This document shows, in pieces, positions 42,417-52,023 of a stretch of DNA of 64,000 nt. The position numbers and the translations under genes are program-made. Location: contig JAGKQI010000101.1 in the NCBI GenBank assembly GCA_018806915.1, positions 1,054,001-1,118,000 on the forward strand, in the 5' to 3' direction. Position 1 is the stretch's first letter, and the number at the start of each line of letters is the position of its first letter. A model generated the notes under the pieces. That model saw only the letters and a list, made by a program, of their open reading frames with translations. It searched no databases and was not told the DNA's origin. The stretch comes from Phytophthora colocasiae (lineage: Eukaryota > Oomycota > Peronosporomycetes > Peronosporales > Peronosporaceae).

Positions 42417-44954
42417 TTACACTACCGGTGATGTACTTCCTAGTTCGATATACTGTGTTGCATCTCCAGACTGATGAAGTAGAGTCATTCTCTCAACTTT
42501 GAACGTGTTCATGGGGCCACCGGTACTATTAGCTGCTGGTATCAGAGTTTTCTTGTAGACGAGGTTGGGGTAATTGGCACTTGTTTTCATTGCCACAAAT
42601 TTCTCCGCTGTAGTCGTTCCTGGCTTGAAATACTCGGCGTTTGGAACGGGGAAAAGGAGAACGATAATTGCCAGAACTACCAGTAGAAGACAACCAGAGG
42701 AGGATATCCAAAACGACGTGGAGGGGATCGACAGAGCGATTTTTCGATGTTGAAGATCGCCCTTGAGCTGAACATTTCGTAGACGATCTGATAAGTTTGA
42801 TGAAGGAGATGCTTCTAAATCTGTCACTCCAGCCTTCTGCATCAAGTAGAAAAATGTCGACGTGTAGATGACTTGAAGTGGCTGCTCCAGGAAGTAATTA
42901 TTGTCTTCTAGCTGATGCAGATACGATTCCATGAGTGAGGAGCAGGAATTATTGGCAAGTGTCTGATTTAGACTCGCATTCCACTTGGTACTGTTGAAAT
43001 TTGCAAAATTCAGATATTCCAGCTCGATTGGAGTGTCGCCGTACACAAAAACGGAAGGCGTGTTGAGTTGTACCAAAGGCGTCGGGGAGTGAAAGTCTCC
43101 TTTTTCTATATCGGTAGGGATCATATCCTTCCCTGCGAATAGATAGCGCTTCGTTTGAGGTAACTCGTACCATATTCCAGTACAGTCCTCTTCGTCCTTA
43201 CACTGAGCGTCGAACTCCTCGTCTAATGCAGTGGTTTCATACGACAGGAGAGTAAACGTGAATTGAACGTGACGACGTGGATTTTCAATGTAAGGTCCGA
43301 ACTCCGTTTCCATGCGTTCCCCATTGATATCATAGACTCCATCTAACCCAGCGTACGCGAAAGAATCTCCAGTAATGTACGAGCCGATACCATAAATCAC
43401 TGCTTGGTCTGGGATTTTCGTGCAGCCAGTTGGATACCAACCACCATAGTTGCCGTCGTATTCAACATCGGAACAATCCATGAATGGAATGGCCGCTATT
43501 TCTTTCTGTAACTTGAACGTGTTATTTAAATCAAAGAAGACACACGAAGTGTTCCCACAGAAACTGGTTTTAAAGGGACCCCAGGCGTACAAAGTACTAA
43601 AGTCGACAGTCTCATTGGACTGTATGGATAAATCTTCACACGAGATATTGTAGAGCTCGCAAACGCTCAGCCCGTAGCTGGTTGACGCTTTCAGAACGAC
43701 ATCAATGGTCAATGCTTCCACTTGGATTTGCTCGGTGAGGTTGCGTTTTTCCATCGAGATGTTCGTTCTTTCCAGATCAAACGTATTTGGGAACGACACA
43801 CCGAGAGTCTTGATGATGACGTCCGAGAGATCATTGATCGACTCGGATGTTATGTTGGATGTAGCGTTCGAAAGCGTAAAGAGAGAAGTCACGGGACCTC
43901 GACAGATTCGAATCCCTTCGTCGTTGTAGATCCACCCATCACTACTAACTGAGCTATTTGGAAGTACATCCAGATCACTTTTATTGTCAGATTCAGTGCA
44001 ATTGTGTTGCCGTTGCTCCGAGTTTCCAATCGCCCGATCGACCATAACAGCCCCGTTAAAGAAAAGGTATAGCATGTTTACAAAATTGAAATCCTCTGGC
44101 CAATCCGAATTCCCGCGGGCTTCTGGGTACATGAAGGAGTAATTTGCGGTCGGTGGGGTGTTCATGAAGTTGATTTCAGTGTTCCATTCATTCGTATCGA
44201 AACCATACACAACACCAGTAAAAGCGAGATCGTCTACATCAATTGGAGCCAAACTCTGCCCAGGAAAAGTCATCGACGAGTTCTGCTGCGAACAGGTACT
44301 GCTTTCCGCGAAGCTGAACGGGGTTGTTTTCTGAAGAATTGCGTTCTTTAGAATGGTATCTATTGGTCGCTCATCTGCGTGCCGTTTTGCTGCTTTTGCT
44401 TGTAATTTCTCTATATTGGACTGGGATTTCTTGAAATCATCCAGAATCATGGTTGAATTGAAGCCGACTGTAATCGGAGAAGCTTGGAACCCACGGAAGC
44501 TATGCCCCAACGTGAGAACCACTATGATGGGGACGATGAAGAGGATCACAGATCGGGTGTGTTGAACCAATCTGCTTGGTGTTGAGGAATCCTTGGACGA
44601 CGAGAGCAAATTGTGGAGAAACACGATGAAAGCTGGTTGTATTTTATCGATCCACCAATCCATAACCACCTGGATGAAAGCCAGGCACAAGCCCGACAGG
44701 AAGTTGTAGTACTCCGTATTACTGTCAGCCTTTGTCGAGGACTTCACTGTCACAGGCAACTCGAAACCCTTAAACGCGAAATAGGTGAAGGAGCCCACAC
44801 TGAGGCAGAGAATGGCAACATGAAAGGCCAAACGACCAGGTGCCAAGGTGATACATGTAGGCAACGTGGGTGACCGGTATACCGGTTTGCTCTGAATGAG
44901 AGGGATGTCACGCAGAGTCTCGCAGTCTTCGTCACGAGTTTTACCCTCGTTCAT
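42417..44954 (-). CDS. Large membrane protein with Cys/Asn-rich ectodomain (paralogue A)
   Basis: 845 residues, not recognised. The N-terminal part has three hydrophobic segments: about residues 44-63 (FHVAILCLSVGSFTYFAF), 84-100 and 134-150 (VILFIVPIIVVLTLG). A long region of about 600 residues follows, with many NxS/T sites and paired cysteines, expected outside the cell. A single membrane span near residue 745 (SGCLLLVVLAIIVLLF) precedes a cytosolic tail of about 90 residues. The tail motif NYPNLVYKKTLIP, also in the neighbour as KYPTEVHNRKLLLP, defines the family. It is transcribed divergently from its paralogue. A surface receptor or adhesion role is only a guess. Confidence 0.8.
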   Translation of the reverse strand: MNEGKTRDEDCETLRDIPLIQSKPVYRSPTLPTCITLAPGRLAFHVAILCLSVGSFTYFAFKGFELPVTVKSSTKADSNTEYYNFLSGLCLAFIQVVMDWWIDKIQPAFIVFLHNLLSSSKDSSTPSRLVQHTRSVILFIVPIIVVLTLGHSFRGFQASPITVGFNSTMILDDFKKSQSNIEKLQAKAAKRHADERPIDTILKNAILQKTTPFSFAESSTCSQQNSSMTFPGQSLAPIDVDDLAFTGVVYGFDTNEWNTEINFMNTPPTANYSFMYPEARGNSDWPEDFNFVNMLYLFFNGAVMVDRAIGNSEQRQHNCTESDNKSDLDVLPNSSVSSDGWIYNDEGIRICRGPVTSLFTLSNATSNITSESINDLSDVIIKTLGVSFPNTFDLERTNISMEKRNLTEQIQVEALTIDVVLKASTSYGLSVCELYNISCEDLSIQSNETVDFSTLYAWGPFKTSFCGNTSCVFFDLNNTFKLQKEIAAIPFMDCSDVEYDGNYGGWYPTGCTKIPDQAVIYGIGSYITGDSFAYAGLDGVYDINGERMETEFGPYIENPRRHVQFTFTLLSYETTALDEEFDAQCKDEEDCTGIWYELPQTKRYLFAGKDMIPTDIEKGDFHSPTPLVQLNTPSVFVYGDTPIELEYLNFANFNSTKWNASLNQTLANNSCSSLMESYLHQLEDNNYFLEQPLQVIYTSTFFYLMQKAGVTDLEASPSSNLSDRLRNVQLKGDLQHRKIALSIPSTSFWISSSGCLLLVVLAIIVLLFPVPNAEYFKPGTTTAEKFVAMKTSANYPNLVYKKTLIPAANSTGGPMNTFKVERMTLLHQSGDATQYIELGSTSPVV

Positions 44955-45516
44955 TGTTGCTTAGGTTTTAGTCAAGCTGTTGTTCGTCGGAAGAGTTGTT
45001 TTCGATTGTGACGCCTTCGGTGGTAGTTCCGCCGAACCTGTTCCTCCCTTGCTCAGTATTTAGCTCTTGCAGAGTAACCAGCTCGATGGGTACAGGAAGC
45101 CAGGGCTCTTTTCAGCAAGCGTTTCTTCAGCCAATGTCCATCTCGAATGTATCATTAACTTTGGTAGCTTTACGCTTAGTTAAATAAGGGAGACGAACTA
45201 GGGGGGGGGGGTAGTGGCTCCATGAAACTCCCCGAAGCGGTGGTTTCGGCTCGCACGACAGCTAATTCATGACCCTACGAATTAACTGTCGGTTGGCCAG
45301 CCAATGAAATCAAAGGATTATGGAAAGGGAGCCGGACTACGAGCTGTACTTACCAGTACTTATCGGTATTATAATACCGTCTCCAAAAAACGCCCCGAAA
45401 ATCCTGTCCGAGGGTTTTCGGGGATGAAGATGAGTGAGACGCTCGGATGCTTGGCTTTCATTTTCATTTTGGGAGCTTCGCGCAAATATCAAGTTGAAAG
45501 ACGACCACAATCAACC
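44955..45516. promoter_or_regulatory. Divergent promoter between the two paralogues
   Basis: The 562-bp interval holds a G11 run at 45201-45211 and a perfect 16-bp palindrome CGGTATTATAATACCG at 45364-45379, 138 bp before the plus-strand start. No other gene is visible. An upstream in-frame ATG at 45304 exists but I prefer 45517. Confidence 0.5.
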
Positions 45517-48057
45517 ATGGACTCCAAATCCTCGTCGGACACGTATGACTCTTCCAACACCCCATGCGAACAACGTTCAGTTAATTTCGACGACGACAAC
45601 GTGGTGCTCCTTCAAAGCAAACATTTTTCCAGTGGAGAATCCGTCGAACCGAACGTTAAACTGCTACCGCTTCCATTCCTTGCTATCGTATTAGCCAGCA
45701 ACGGCGCATTGATCGTTTTTATGGCGATTTTCCTCTCGGAAAAAAAGATCGGCTCTGTCTCGGACAGTGTTGGAAGTTCCGAGAATGCGGACAAAATGGT
45801 GGACTCTTATAAAATGATGAATGGCTACATTTCTGCTGCGGCAGCTGAACTTCTCAAGATCGTCTTCAGCGTCTTCATCGTCGTTATCATCACATACTTT
45901 GGTAATTTACCATGGTATCCAGGTCAAAATCCACGAGAGGGACGATGCAAAGGCAAACGGATTGTTCTGTGGTGGTTCACCCCCTTCATGATCTTTGTCA
46001 CCACTGTTGGGATCACTGCAATTAATATCAAGTCAGAAATTGTTGGAGTGAAGCATGTTTTCGTTCGAAATGACTTGGCTACCTCGACGCATTCAATAAA
46101 TGAAACGAACCGGACTGATGACGCTCAAAACACCATTTTGAGGACTGCTGTGCGGTCAGAAGTGAGCCCTTTCTCCATCAATTTGAACTCGAAGTGTCTG
46201 CTTTCCAACACGTCGGTTAATAGAGTCGATTTCGACCGCAAAACAACTCAAGCCAGTGAAATGCCCACGATAAAGGACATCGATTCCCTTGCGGCTGAGT
46301 ACGGATTTACCTCCAACCGCTGGAATCGCGATGCATTGCCATTCGCTCTTGAATCCAGGTATTCAGTCAATTTCACTGAGGAGAACCTTGCATTGGACGA
46401 ATTTGCTGCGTTTCAAAAGGATACTGGATTTGATTTCCTGACTGGATATGAAATGTTTTTACAAGGGAAAACCCTATTCGAGAGAGCAGTGTCAGATGGC
46501 AACGTATCGGCTGAATATCCGTGTTCGTGGGTAGATGGTCTGTATGATAACGACACGGAAGAGCAAGTTGATTTCGATACTTTTGACAATACCAGTAAAT
46601 ACCACGGAATGAGGAAATGCAATGGAGCAGTCAGTTCGCTCCGATCTCTATCTAACATCGCTGATCCTTCTACACACAACTTGAAATCCTTCGTGAAAAC
46701 GATCATGGATGGAATGAATTTGACTCTGAGTCAAACGACCAACATTTCAACTGCTGAGACGAAGTTCCGTTTGGAAACGTATTCGATTTCACGCCAAATG
46801 AACGTGACTATGATGACTGTTGATATCCCTCTCCATGAATCAATTCAGTACCAGAATACGAATGAAGATTGCGCAGACGGCAGCTTTAATGGTGATAAAA
46901 AGCATTACACTGAATCTCAATTTTCTCAAATGAAAAAACAGTATTGCAGCTCAGCTTACTATGTCTTCAATCAACCGGCAGCAACATGTGGAGCTAGCAA
47001 CTGCATTTTTCTGGATGAATCCGGTGCAGCCCCGTTCAAAAAGCAAATTCTCCTACTTCCCTACTTGAAAGATTGCAGCGTCGTAAATATGACATACGGT
47101 AGTGACTATCTCAATTTCCTACCACACGAATGTGCAGCACAAAATGATTCAGTGTTTCTTTACGGCTCGGGAACATATTTGTCGGGTGATGCATTCAAAT
47201 TCAATCTTGAAGAAGACGCGTTTCCGTACATCTCGAAACCCCGTCGACACTTTGTCTTTTCATTTGCGAAACTCGACTGGAGAATGGAAGATGTCAGCAA
47301 GATGTTCAATGCTAGATGTGGAGTGGCGGGTGGATGCTCAGGGATGGTTCACAAATTACCCAACGAAACGCCAAAGTCCAAGCCGGTCCTGGTCGTTGGA
47401 AACAGCACGATTCCAGCAGAGAGAATGACTGCGAGGTTCATTAACCCCGTGCAACTGGTGACGTTGACTGCTCCGCCACTGTTCTATCCCAAAACAAACA
47501 AGCGTCACTTGTGGGAATACCTTGATTTTGGTCGTTTCTCTACAAACTCGTGGGCTTCAAATTTAACGGTAGTTAATTGTTCAGTACTTGTGGATTCGTA
47601 TATTACTCAAGTGGAAAGGAATCACTACTATCTGGATGATCCTCGTCAAGCAATGTACTCGGCTGCGGTTTATTATTTGTTCCAAGATGCTGCAACGAAG
47701 AATGTGACTATCAACAAACTCTCAACTGATGAGGACAGTTTCTACTTGGGAAGTTCCCGTTTTGCTGGTGATAAGGAGATGAAGATGATCCGTTATTCCA
47801 TTCCGATGAACTCCTTAATCGCTACATTCGTGGGGATTGCTATCGTTATCATTCTTTCCTTCATAGTGGTTGTTACGCCAATCGATCGTGTCAAGATATC
47901 ACAAGAAAAAAACTTTGCAGCTCGATACGCAGACTTGTTGACCAAGGAGAAATACCCAACAGAAGTTCACAACCGCAAATTGCTCCTTCCAAATGGTGAA
48001 TTAGTTCTCATGGATGAGTGCATCGTCGAGAACATCACTCTGCACTCAGTAAATTAA
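45517..48057 (+). CDS. Large membrane protein with Cys/Asn-rich ectodomain (paralogue B)
   Basis: 846 residues from the ATG at 45517 (context ACCATGG), nearly the same length as paralogue A. Use of 45304 would add 71 residues of unlikely composition. Hydrophobic segments lie at about residues 51-70 (PLPFLAIVLASNGALIVFMAIF), 110-127 and 150-170. The long glycosylation-rich ectodomain follows, then one span near residue 770 (TFVGIAIVIILSFIVVV) and the tail with KYPTEVHNRKLLLP. Shared landmarks with A include FDTNEWN/FTSNRWN, YLFFNGAVMVDRAI/YEMFLQGKTLFERAV, NPRRHVQFTF/KPRRHFVFSF and CTGIWYELP/CSGMVHKLP. These show common descent by inverted tandem duplication. Function unknown. Confidence 0.8.
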   Translation: MDSKSSSDTYDSSNTPCEQRSVNFDDDNVVLLQSKHFSSGESVEPNVKLLPLPFLAIVLASNGALIVFMAIFLSEKKIGSVSDSVGSSENADKMVDSYKMMNGYISAAAAELLKIVFSVFIVVIITYFGNLPWYPGQNPREGRCKGKRIVLWWFTPFMIFVTTVGITAINIKSEIVGVKHVFVRNDLATSTHSINETNRTDDAQNTILRTAVRSEVSPFSINLNSKCLLSNTSVNRVDFDRKTTQASEMPTIKDIDSLAAEYGFTSNRWNRDALPFALESRYSVNFTEENLALDEFAAFQKDTGFDFLTGYEMFLQGKTLFERAVSDGNVSAEYPCSWVDGLYDNDTEEQVDFDTFDNTSKYHGMRKCNGAVSSLRSLSNIADPSTHNLKSFVKTIMDGMNLTLSQTTNISTAETKFRLETYSISRQMNVTMMTVDIPLHESIQYQNTNEDCADGSFNGDKKHYTESQFSQMKKQYCSSAYYVFNQPAATCGASNCIFLDESGAAPFKKQILLLPYLKDCSVVNMTYGSDYLNFLPHECAAQNDSVFLYGSGTYLSGDAFKFNLEEDAFPYISKPRRHFVFSFAKLDWRMEDVSKMFNARCGVAGGCSGMVHKLPNETPKSKPVLVVGNSTIPAERMTARFINPVQLVTLTAPPLFYPKTNKRHLWEYLDFGRFSTNSWASNLTVVNCSVLVDSYITQVERNHYYLDDPRQAMYSAAVYYLFQDAATKNVTINKLSTDEDSFYLGSSRFAGDKEMKMIRYSIPMNSLIATFVGIAIVIILSFIVVVTPIDRVKISQEKNFAARYADLLTKEKYPTEVHNRKLLLPNGELVLMDECIVENITLHSVN

Positions 48058-48362
48058 GAATCCAACAAGGTTTTCATGTAAAAATGTGAAATAAAACAGC
48101 TTCCCATGCACCACGTAGAATTCTCCTTAGTATTAGAGTAGTACGGTCTACCGTATGTAGACGAGCGGTGCTCATCACATCGCGAGTTTTGAGTTGCAGG
48201 ACTTTGTGTGGCAGTAGCTAAACAAGAAGACTTCATTAGATACATTCTGTACATTTTCGCCACCGAAGTTTTACCTCTTCACTCATCACATCACGAATTT
48301 AGAGGACATTTAGGATGAAATTCAGCTACAGCCAATAACTTCCTCATTCCATAACTTTCACG

Positions 48363-49088
48363 ATGCCGACCACATCCAAGTATCCTTCCTCGACCCATTC
48401 TCCCATTCGAAGTCTCATGACCAAGTTGATCAGTCGAAATTCGGACAAAAATCTACCTCGGAAATTGGTTTCGACACCTTTTGCTGCTTCGTTGCTGTCT
48501 CCACTTTCGTCCACTGAGATGCAACACCGCGAATTGCAATTGCAACGAATCGCCAGTATTGCAGTGCTGGACGCCACACGGAGCAAGAAGAACGAACTCG
48601 TTATGACAGTGAAGTTGACGCTGAAACCGGACGGGATTTTTGTCCCGAACAACCCGCCGATTTCGTTGACTTTCCACGATGTGAACCAGTTAAGTCGAGT
48701 TTTGGCGTTTTGCGTCGATAAATCCACGCGGGACTGCAGTGAAAACTGCGAATTCTGCTCGGAACTCGCTACGTATTTGTCCACCCACTGGGTGAGAGAC
48801 CCACTTGTGGCGGTTGTCAATATGGGGGAGACGGTTCTGCGTAAACCTTCACTCGCAATGCATCTCACTCGATTGGTATCGTTTGCCACGGGGAAAGGGA
48901 TGGCGATTCCACCCATTGCAGTTTCAACTGATACTGCTGGAGCTATGCAACTTATCCCACAACTCGCTCCTATTGGGGTTGTTCAGGAGAAGAAAACGCT
49001 CAAGTGTACAGCTCAAAACGAGGTGGTAGCAGTACTCTACGACTTTTTCAACGTTTTCGACCAGCCTTCCATGAAGAAGGCACTTTAA
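48363..49088 (+). CDS. Divergent PX/CxxC-family-like protein
   Basis: 241 residues with no obvious named domain. Aligned by eye to the PX cluster the landmarks fall in order: LQLQRIASIAVLDATRSKKN for the first strand pair, TFHDVNQLSRVLAF at the place of HRYSxFRxLR, NCEFCSELATYL for the CxxC segment, and KCTAQNEVVAVLYDFF for the C-terminal Cys..EVS..L..FL. The phosphoinositide-binding Arg-Tyr pair and the proline loop are absent. If related, it has lost lipid binding but kept the Cys pattern. No introns. The 305-bp gap to paralogue B holds nothing else. Alternative: an unrelated hypothetical protein. Confidence 0.55.
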   Translation: MPTTSKYPSSTHSPIRSLMTKLISRNSDKNLPRKLVSTPFAASLLSPLSSTEMQHRELQLQRIASIAVLDATRSKKNELVMTVKLTLKPDGIFVPNNPPISLTFHDVNQLSRVLAFCVDKSTRDCSENCEFCSELATYLSTHWVRDPLVAVVNMGETVLRKPSLAMHLTRLVSFATGKGMAIPPIAVSTDTAGAMQLIPQLAPIGVVQEKKTLKCTAQNEVVAVLYDFFNVFDQPSMKKAL

Positions 49089-49181
49089 TGTTGGACAACT
49101 TTTGCTTATTTTTTTTTTCAATGAAAACTCAAAACTACCAAATATTTTCAAGAATTACTAGGAACATTTACAGTTGTTTTC

Positions 49182-51200
49182 TTACACGACTGCGGAATCT
49201 CTGAGAGCCGATTCTTCTTGGAAACGAGCAAGTTGACGAAGGTTATACATGTAATGCAGTACTCGCGACGTCGAACCAGTGACTTGGTTCGTGTAGCTTC
49301 TCTGCATTAACGACCGTCGCATTTGGTCCTCAGCTTTCGACGGAGGTTGTTGACGACTCTGTCCGGACATTGAAACTCGTCGTAAAGTTGGCGAGACTGT
49401 TCTTAGGAAAGAGAAATCGCTGCTTGCCAAGTCTGAGGCAACACTTGACTGTGCCAATAAGGCAAACTGTTGGATGGAACTTAAGTCATTGGCAGAAATC
49501 GAGTTGGAGATGCGTTTGTCGTCGAAAGACGCTGGTCTCTGCTGAAATTCTGGAAATCCCGAACGTCTTTCACTATCCCCATCTTGTTGAACGAGGAATA
49601 AAAGGTAGAACAGTTGAATGTACGACACTTTGGCCCTCTTGAGATCAAACAACAGCTTGATGACACTTTGGAAACGGAACTGTGTCAAACTAAACCCGAC
49701 GGACGCCATGATGGCGCGTAGACTGTCGATATCAATCAACCCAGAGCTATTGAGGTCGTGGGACCGAACAACCGTCTCAAGATATCCAATCGTGAGTCCT
49801 CCGTCCTTTAAACACTGGAGAACGGAAGCTGCAAATTGCGACTGGAGCTCCACAGTCTCTACAAAATGACTCGTTACGTCTCCAAGTGCATTGGCATTCA
49901 GACGAAGCACAGTGCACACCAAAGTGAAGTCTCGAAAGATAAATTGCTGCAGGACTAATGTATTCACAAGCATCGGAAATGGAACAGAGATAGCAATAAT
50001 CAGCCCCAATTCCTGCGAGATCTCATCCAAGTTGTACAAAGCGCACTGTACAAATAACGCCACGAAGAATCCATTCAACGCCAACAACAGCTTCACTATG
50101 ATGTGCCAGAACCCCGAGGAGAAAAAGCGGATTTTCATATCGTTTGATCCGGGATTTTCATGACGTGGAGATTTCAAGATTTTATCCGCTTTACTGGAAG
50201 TGAAACATTTACACCAATTCGTGAAACCCTTGTCGTTCCTCTCATGCTCCATTTCCTCTTGCAGTTCATGAACTCGGTGCATCATATCCAGAGCATTTTC
50301 AGCTGATTCACTCTCCCAGGCGGAGATTTCTTCGTCGGCTACAGCAGCCAAGTTGGCACACAGAATATGGTTATCAGTGCTGTATCCAGCAGTTGCTAAG
50401 ATCTGGCGCACACACCAACGCAGATAAACCAACACCAAGCAATGTAACAAGACTAAAATCCACGAGGATATCGTCAGGAGTTTTACCAGTTTGACCCCTT
50501 CCAAAACGCTCAATAGTCCACAGATCCCCCAAGCCACAGCGAGTACCAGTAGCCACATCATTGGCTCCACGTGGATCATATGAGAAAGTTCTTGAGCCTG
50601 TGTACGTCGAATATACCTGGAAAATGGGAAAAGCTGTGGCAAACCGAATCGACGGAGGAAAAAATGCCGGAGAGTTCGATACCGTATGATCTCCTTGTTC
50701 GTCACTGTTTTACTGACCGGTTTGTCGCCATTAACGGACAGAAAAGTCTTTGTTGGCGACCAGTTCCCGATAAAGTGAGTCTGTTGTTTCTGGAGATATA
50801 CAAGAAGGTCTCGCGTGGTCATCAGTTCCGCCTGGTTTGCGTATTTACTATATCTCCCAACCAACAAGAAGATACACAAAGCCTGAAGCACAAGAGATAT
50901 CGCAAAGCCGAAGATTATCAGATCAGCGACTTGAAAAGCAACGATCACTTTGCCATTCGCGTCGATTGGTGCGACCTCTTTGAGGATCTTCACTACGAGA
51001 CTCAATAAACCGAGAATCATGAGTTCCCTGTACACCTTCTGGAGCATTTGGTAGTATTTATCATACCGCGAAAGATGACGTTCCACATAGTGAAGAAAGA
51101 ACTCGAAAAGCAGTAGAAATGCCGCCAAAATGCTTAAATGAGCCAAAACTCGCCAGAATTCCACGTCCTCGCCTACTCGAAACAGAGAGACGCCTGCCAT
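49182..51200 (-). CDS. 7-TM membrane protein with EF-hand-like C-terminus, copy 1
   Basis: 672 residues, single exon. About seven hydrophobic segments: near residues 13-33, 52-68, 82-108, 215-235, 245-268, 368-390 and 398-418. The phrase YRELMILGLLSL after TM1 resembles the KxELMLLGFISL phrase of plant MLO proteins, which are also 7-TM and Ca2+-linked, but overall likeness is weak. After the last span comes a cytosolic part with SHDLNSSGLIDIDSLRAIMASVGF, an EF-hand-like loop (D..N.S..ID.D). A conserved LLAQSS and a terminal SRVLHYMYNLRQ box follow. A calcium-responsive membrane protein is plausible. It is the most divergent of three intact copies. Confidence 0.75.
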   Translation of the reverse strand: MAGVSLFRVGEDVEFWRVLAHLSILAAFLLLFEFFLHYVERHLSRYDKYYQMLQKVYRELMILGLLSLVVKILKEVAPIDANGKVIVAFQVADLIIFGFAISLVLQALCIFLLVGRYSKYANQAELMTTRDLLVYLQKQQTHFIGNWSPTKTFLSVNGDKPVSKTVTNKEIIRYRTLRHFFLRRFGLPQLFPFSRYIRRTQAQELSHMIHVEPMMWLLVLAVAWGICGLLSVLEGVKLVKLLTISSWILVLLHCLVLVYLRWCVRQILATAGYSTDNHILCANLAAVADEEISAWESESAENALDMMHRVHELQEEMEHERNDKGFTNWCKCFTSSKADKILKSPRHENPGSNDMKIRFFSSGFWHIIVKLLLALNGFFVALFVQCALYNLDEISQELGLIIAISVPFPMLVNTLVLQQFIFRDFTLVCTVLRLNANALGDVTSHFVETVELQSQFAASVLQCLKDGGLTIGYLETVVRSHDLNSSGLIDIDSLRAIMASVGFSLTQFRFQSVIKLLFDLKRAKVSYIQLFYLLFLVQQDGDSERRSGFPEFQQRPASFDDKRISNSISANDLSSIQQFALLAQSSVASDLASSDFSFLRTVSPTLRRVSMSGQSRQQPPSKAEDQMRRSLMQRSYTNQVTGSTSRVLHYMYNLRQLARFQEESALRDSAVV

Positions 51201-52023
51201 CTTGACGGTTCGTTGAGGAATGAGCTTAGAGTCGGGTCCGTCCCATTGCTTTGAGGGCAGAAGTGTCGATCTGCTATGGCGTTCGTGAGAACCCGTTTCA
51301 ATTTTGTTACCACGCGCTTGAGCACAAGTGAGCGATGTTCAGCCTTCGTCCGTTTCCAAGCCTGAAAATGAGCGACTTTGTGCGGAAAGTTTCATGACAG
51401 ATACTTCTATTATGGAGATCAGTTGTGTAGCTTTGTAGTATTGCAGGGGACGATACGTCCGGCTCATGTCAAGCGAGAAAGACGAACTTACGATACTTTT
51501 CGTGTTGGAAGTCGTGTGGCTGCTGAAATTATAGAGAACTCTTTGCTGAATTTCGAGTGACAATATACTCCATACGTCAGATGCGAACGAGTCACTTCCG
51601 ATTTAAGCCATTACTGTGTCATGTTGCACATATCGTAGATCGACAACTCGGAATTCATTTGTGATATTTATCTGCTACAGCGGAATCCAATGGAGAGAGA
51701 AATTTGTTCGGCTTTAAGAGCTGTACTCCGAAGTACTTCTCGAAATTGGTGCCCGGTGCTCCTTGCCTCATTCTGTACGGTGTTCAGCTCATACTGCCAT
51801 GACGCCGAACTGATCTGGTCGATTTGGTATCTGACACTTTCTCGATCTTACGAACGAAGCCATCTCAGCTAACGAAGAAACCGGCATCTGCAAACATAGA
51901 GGGCTCTTCTCGTTCGTTGCATCACCGGGATTGCCTCGTCCAAGGGGAAATACGCTGCGGTTTGGAGTAATTCATCCAAGAAGCGACAATGTACGAGTGA
52001 TCGAGTTTATAGTTTACGCTAAC
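51201..52023. other. Intergenic, nothing recognised
   Basis: Promoter of copy 1 and 3' side of copy 2. No gene-like frame. Confidence 0.5.
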
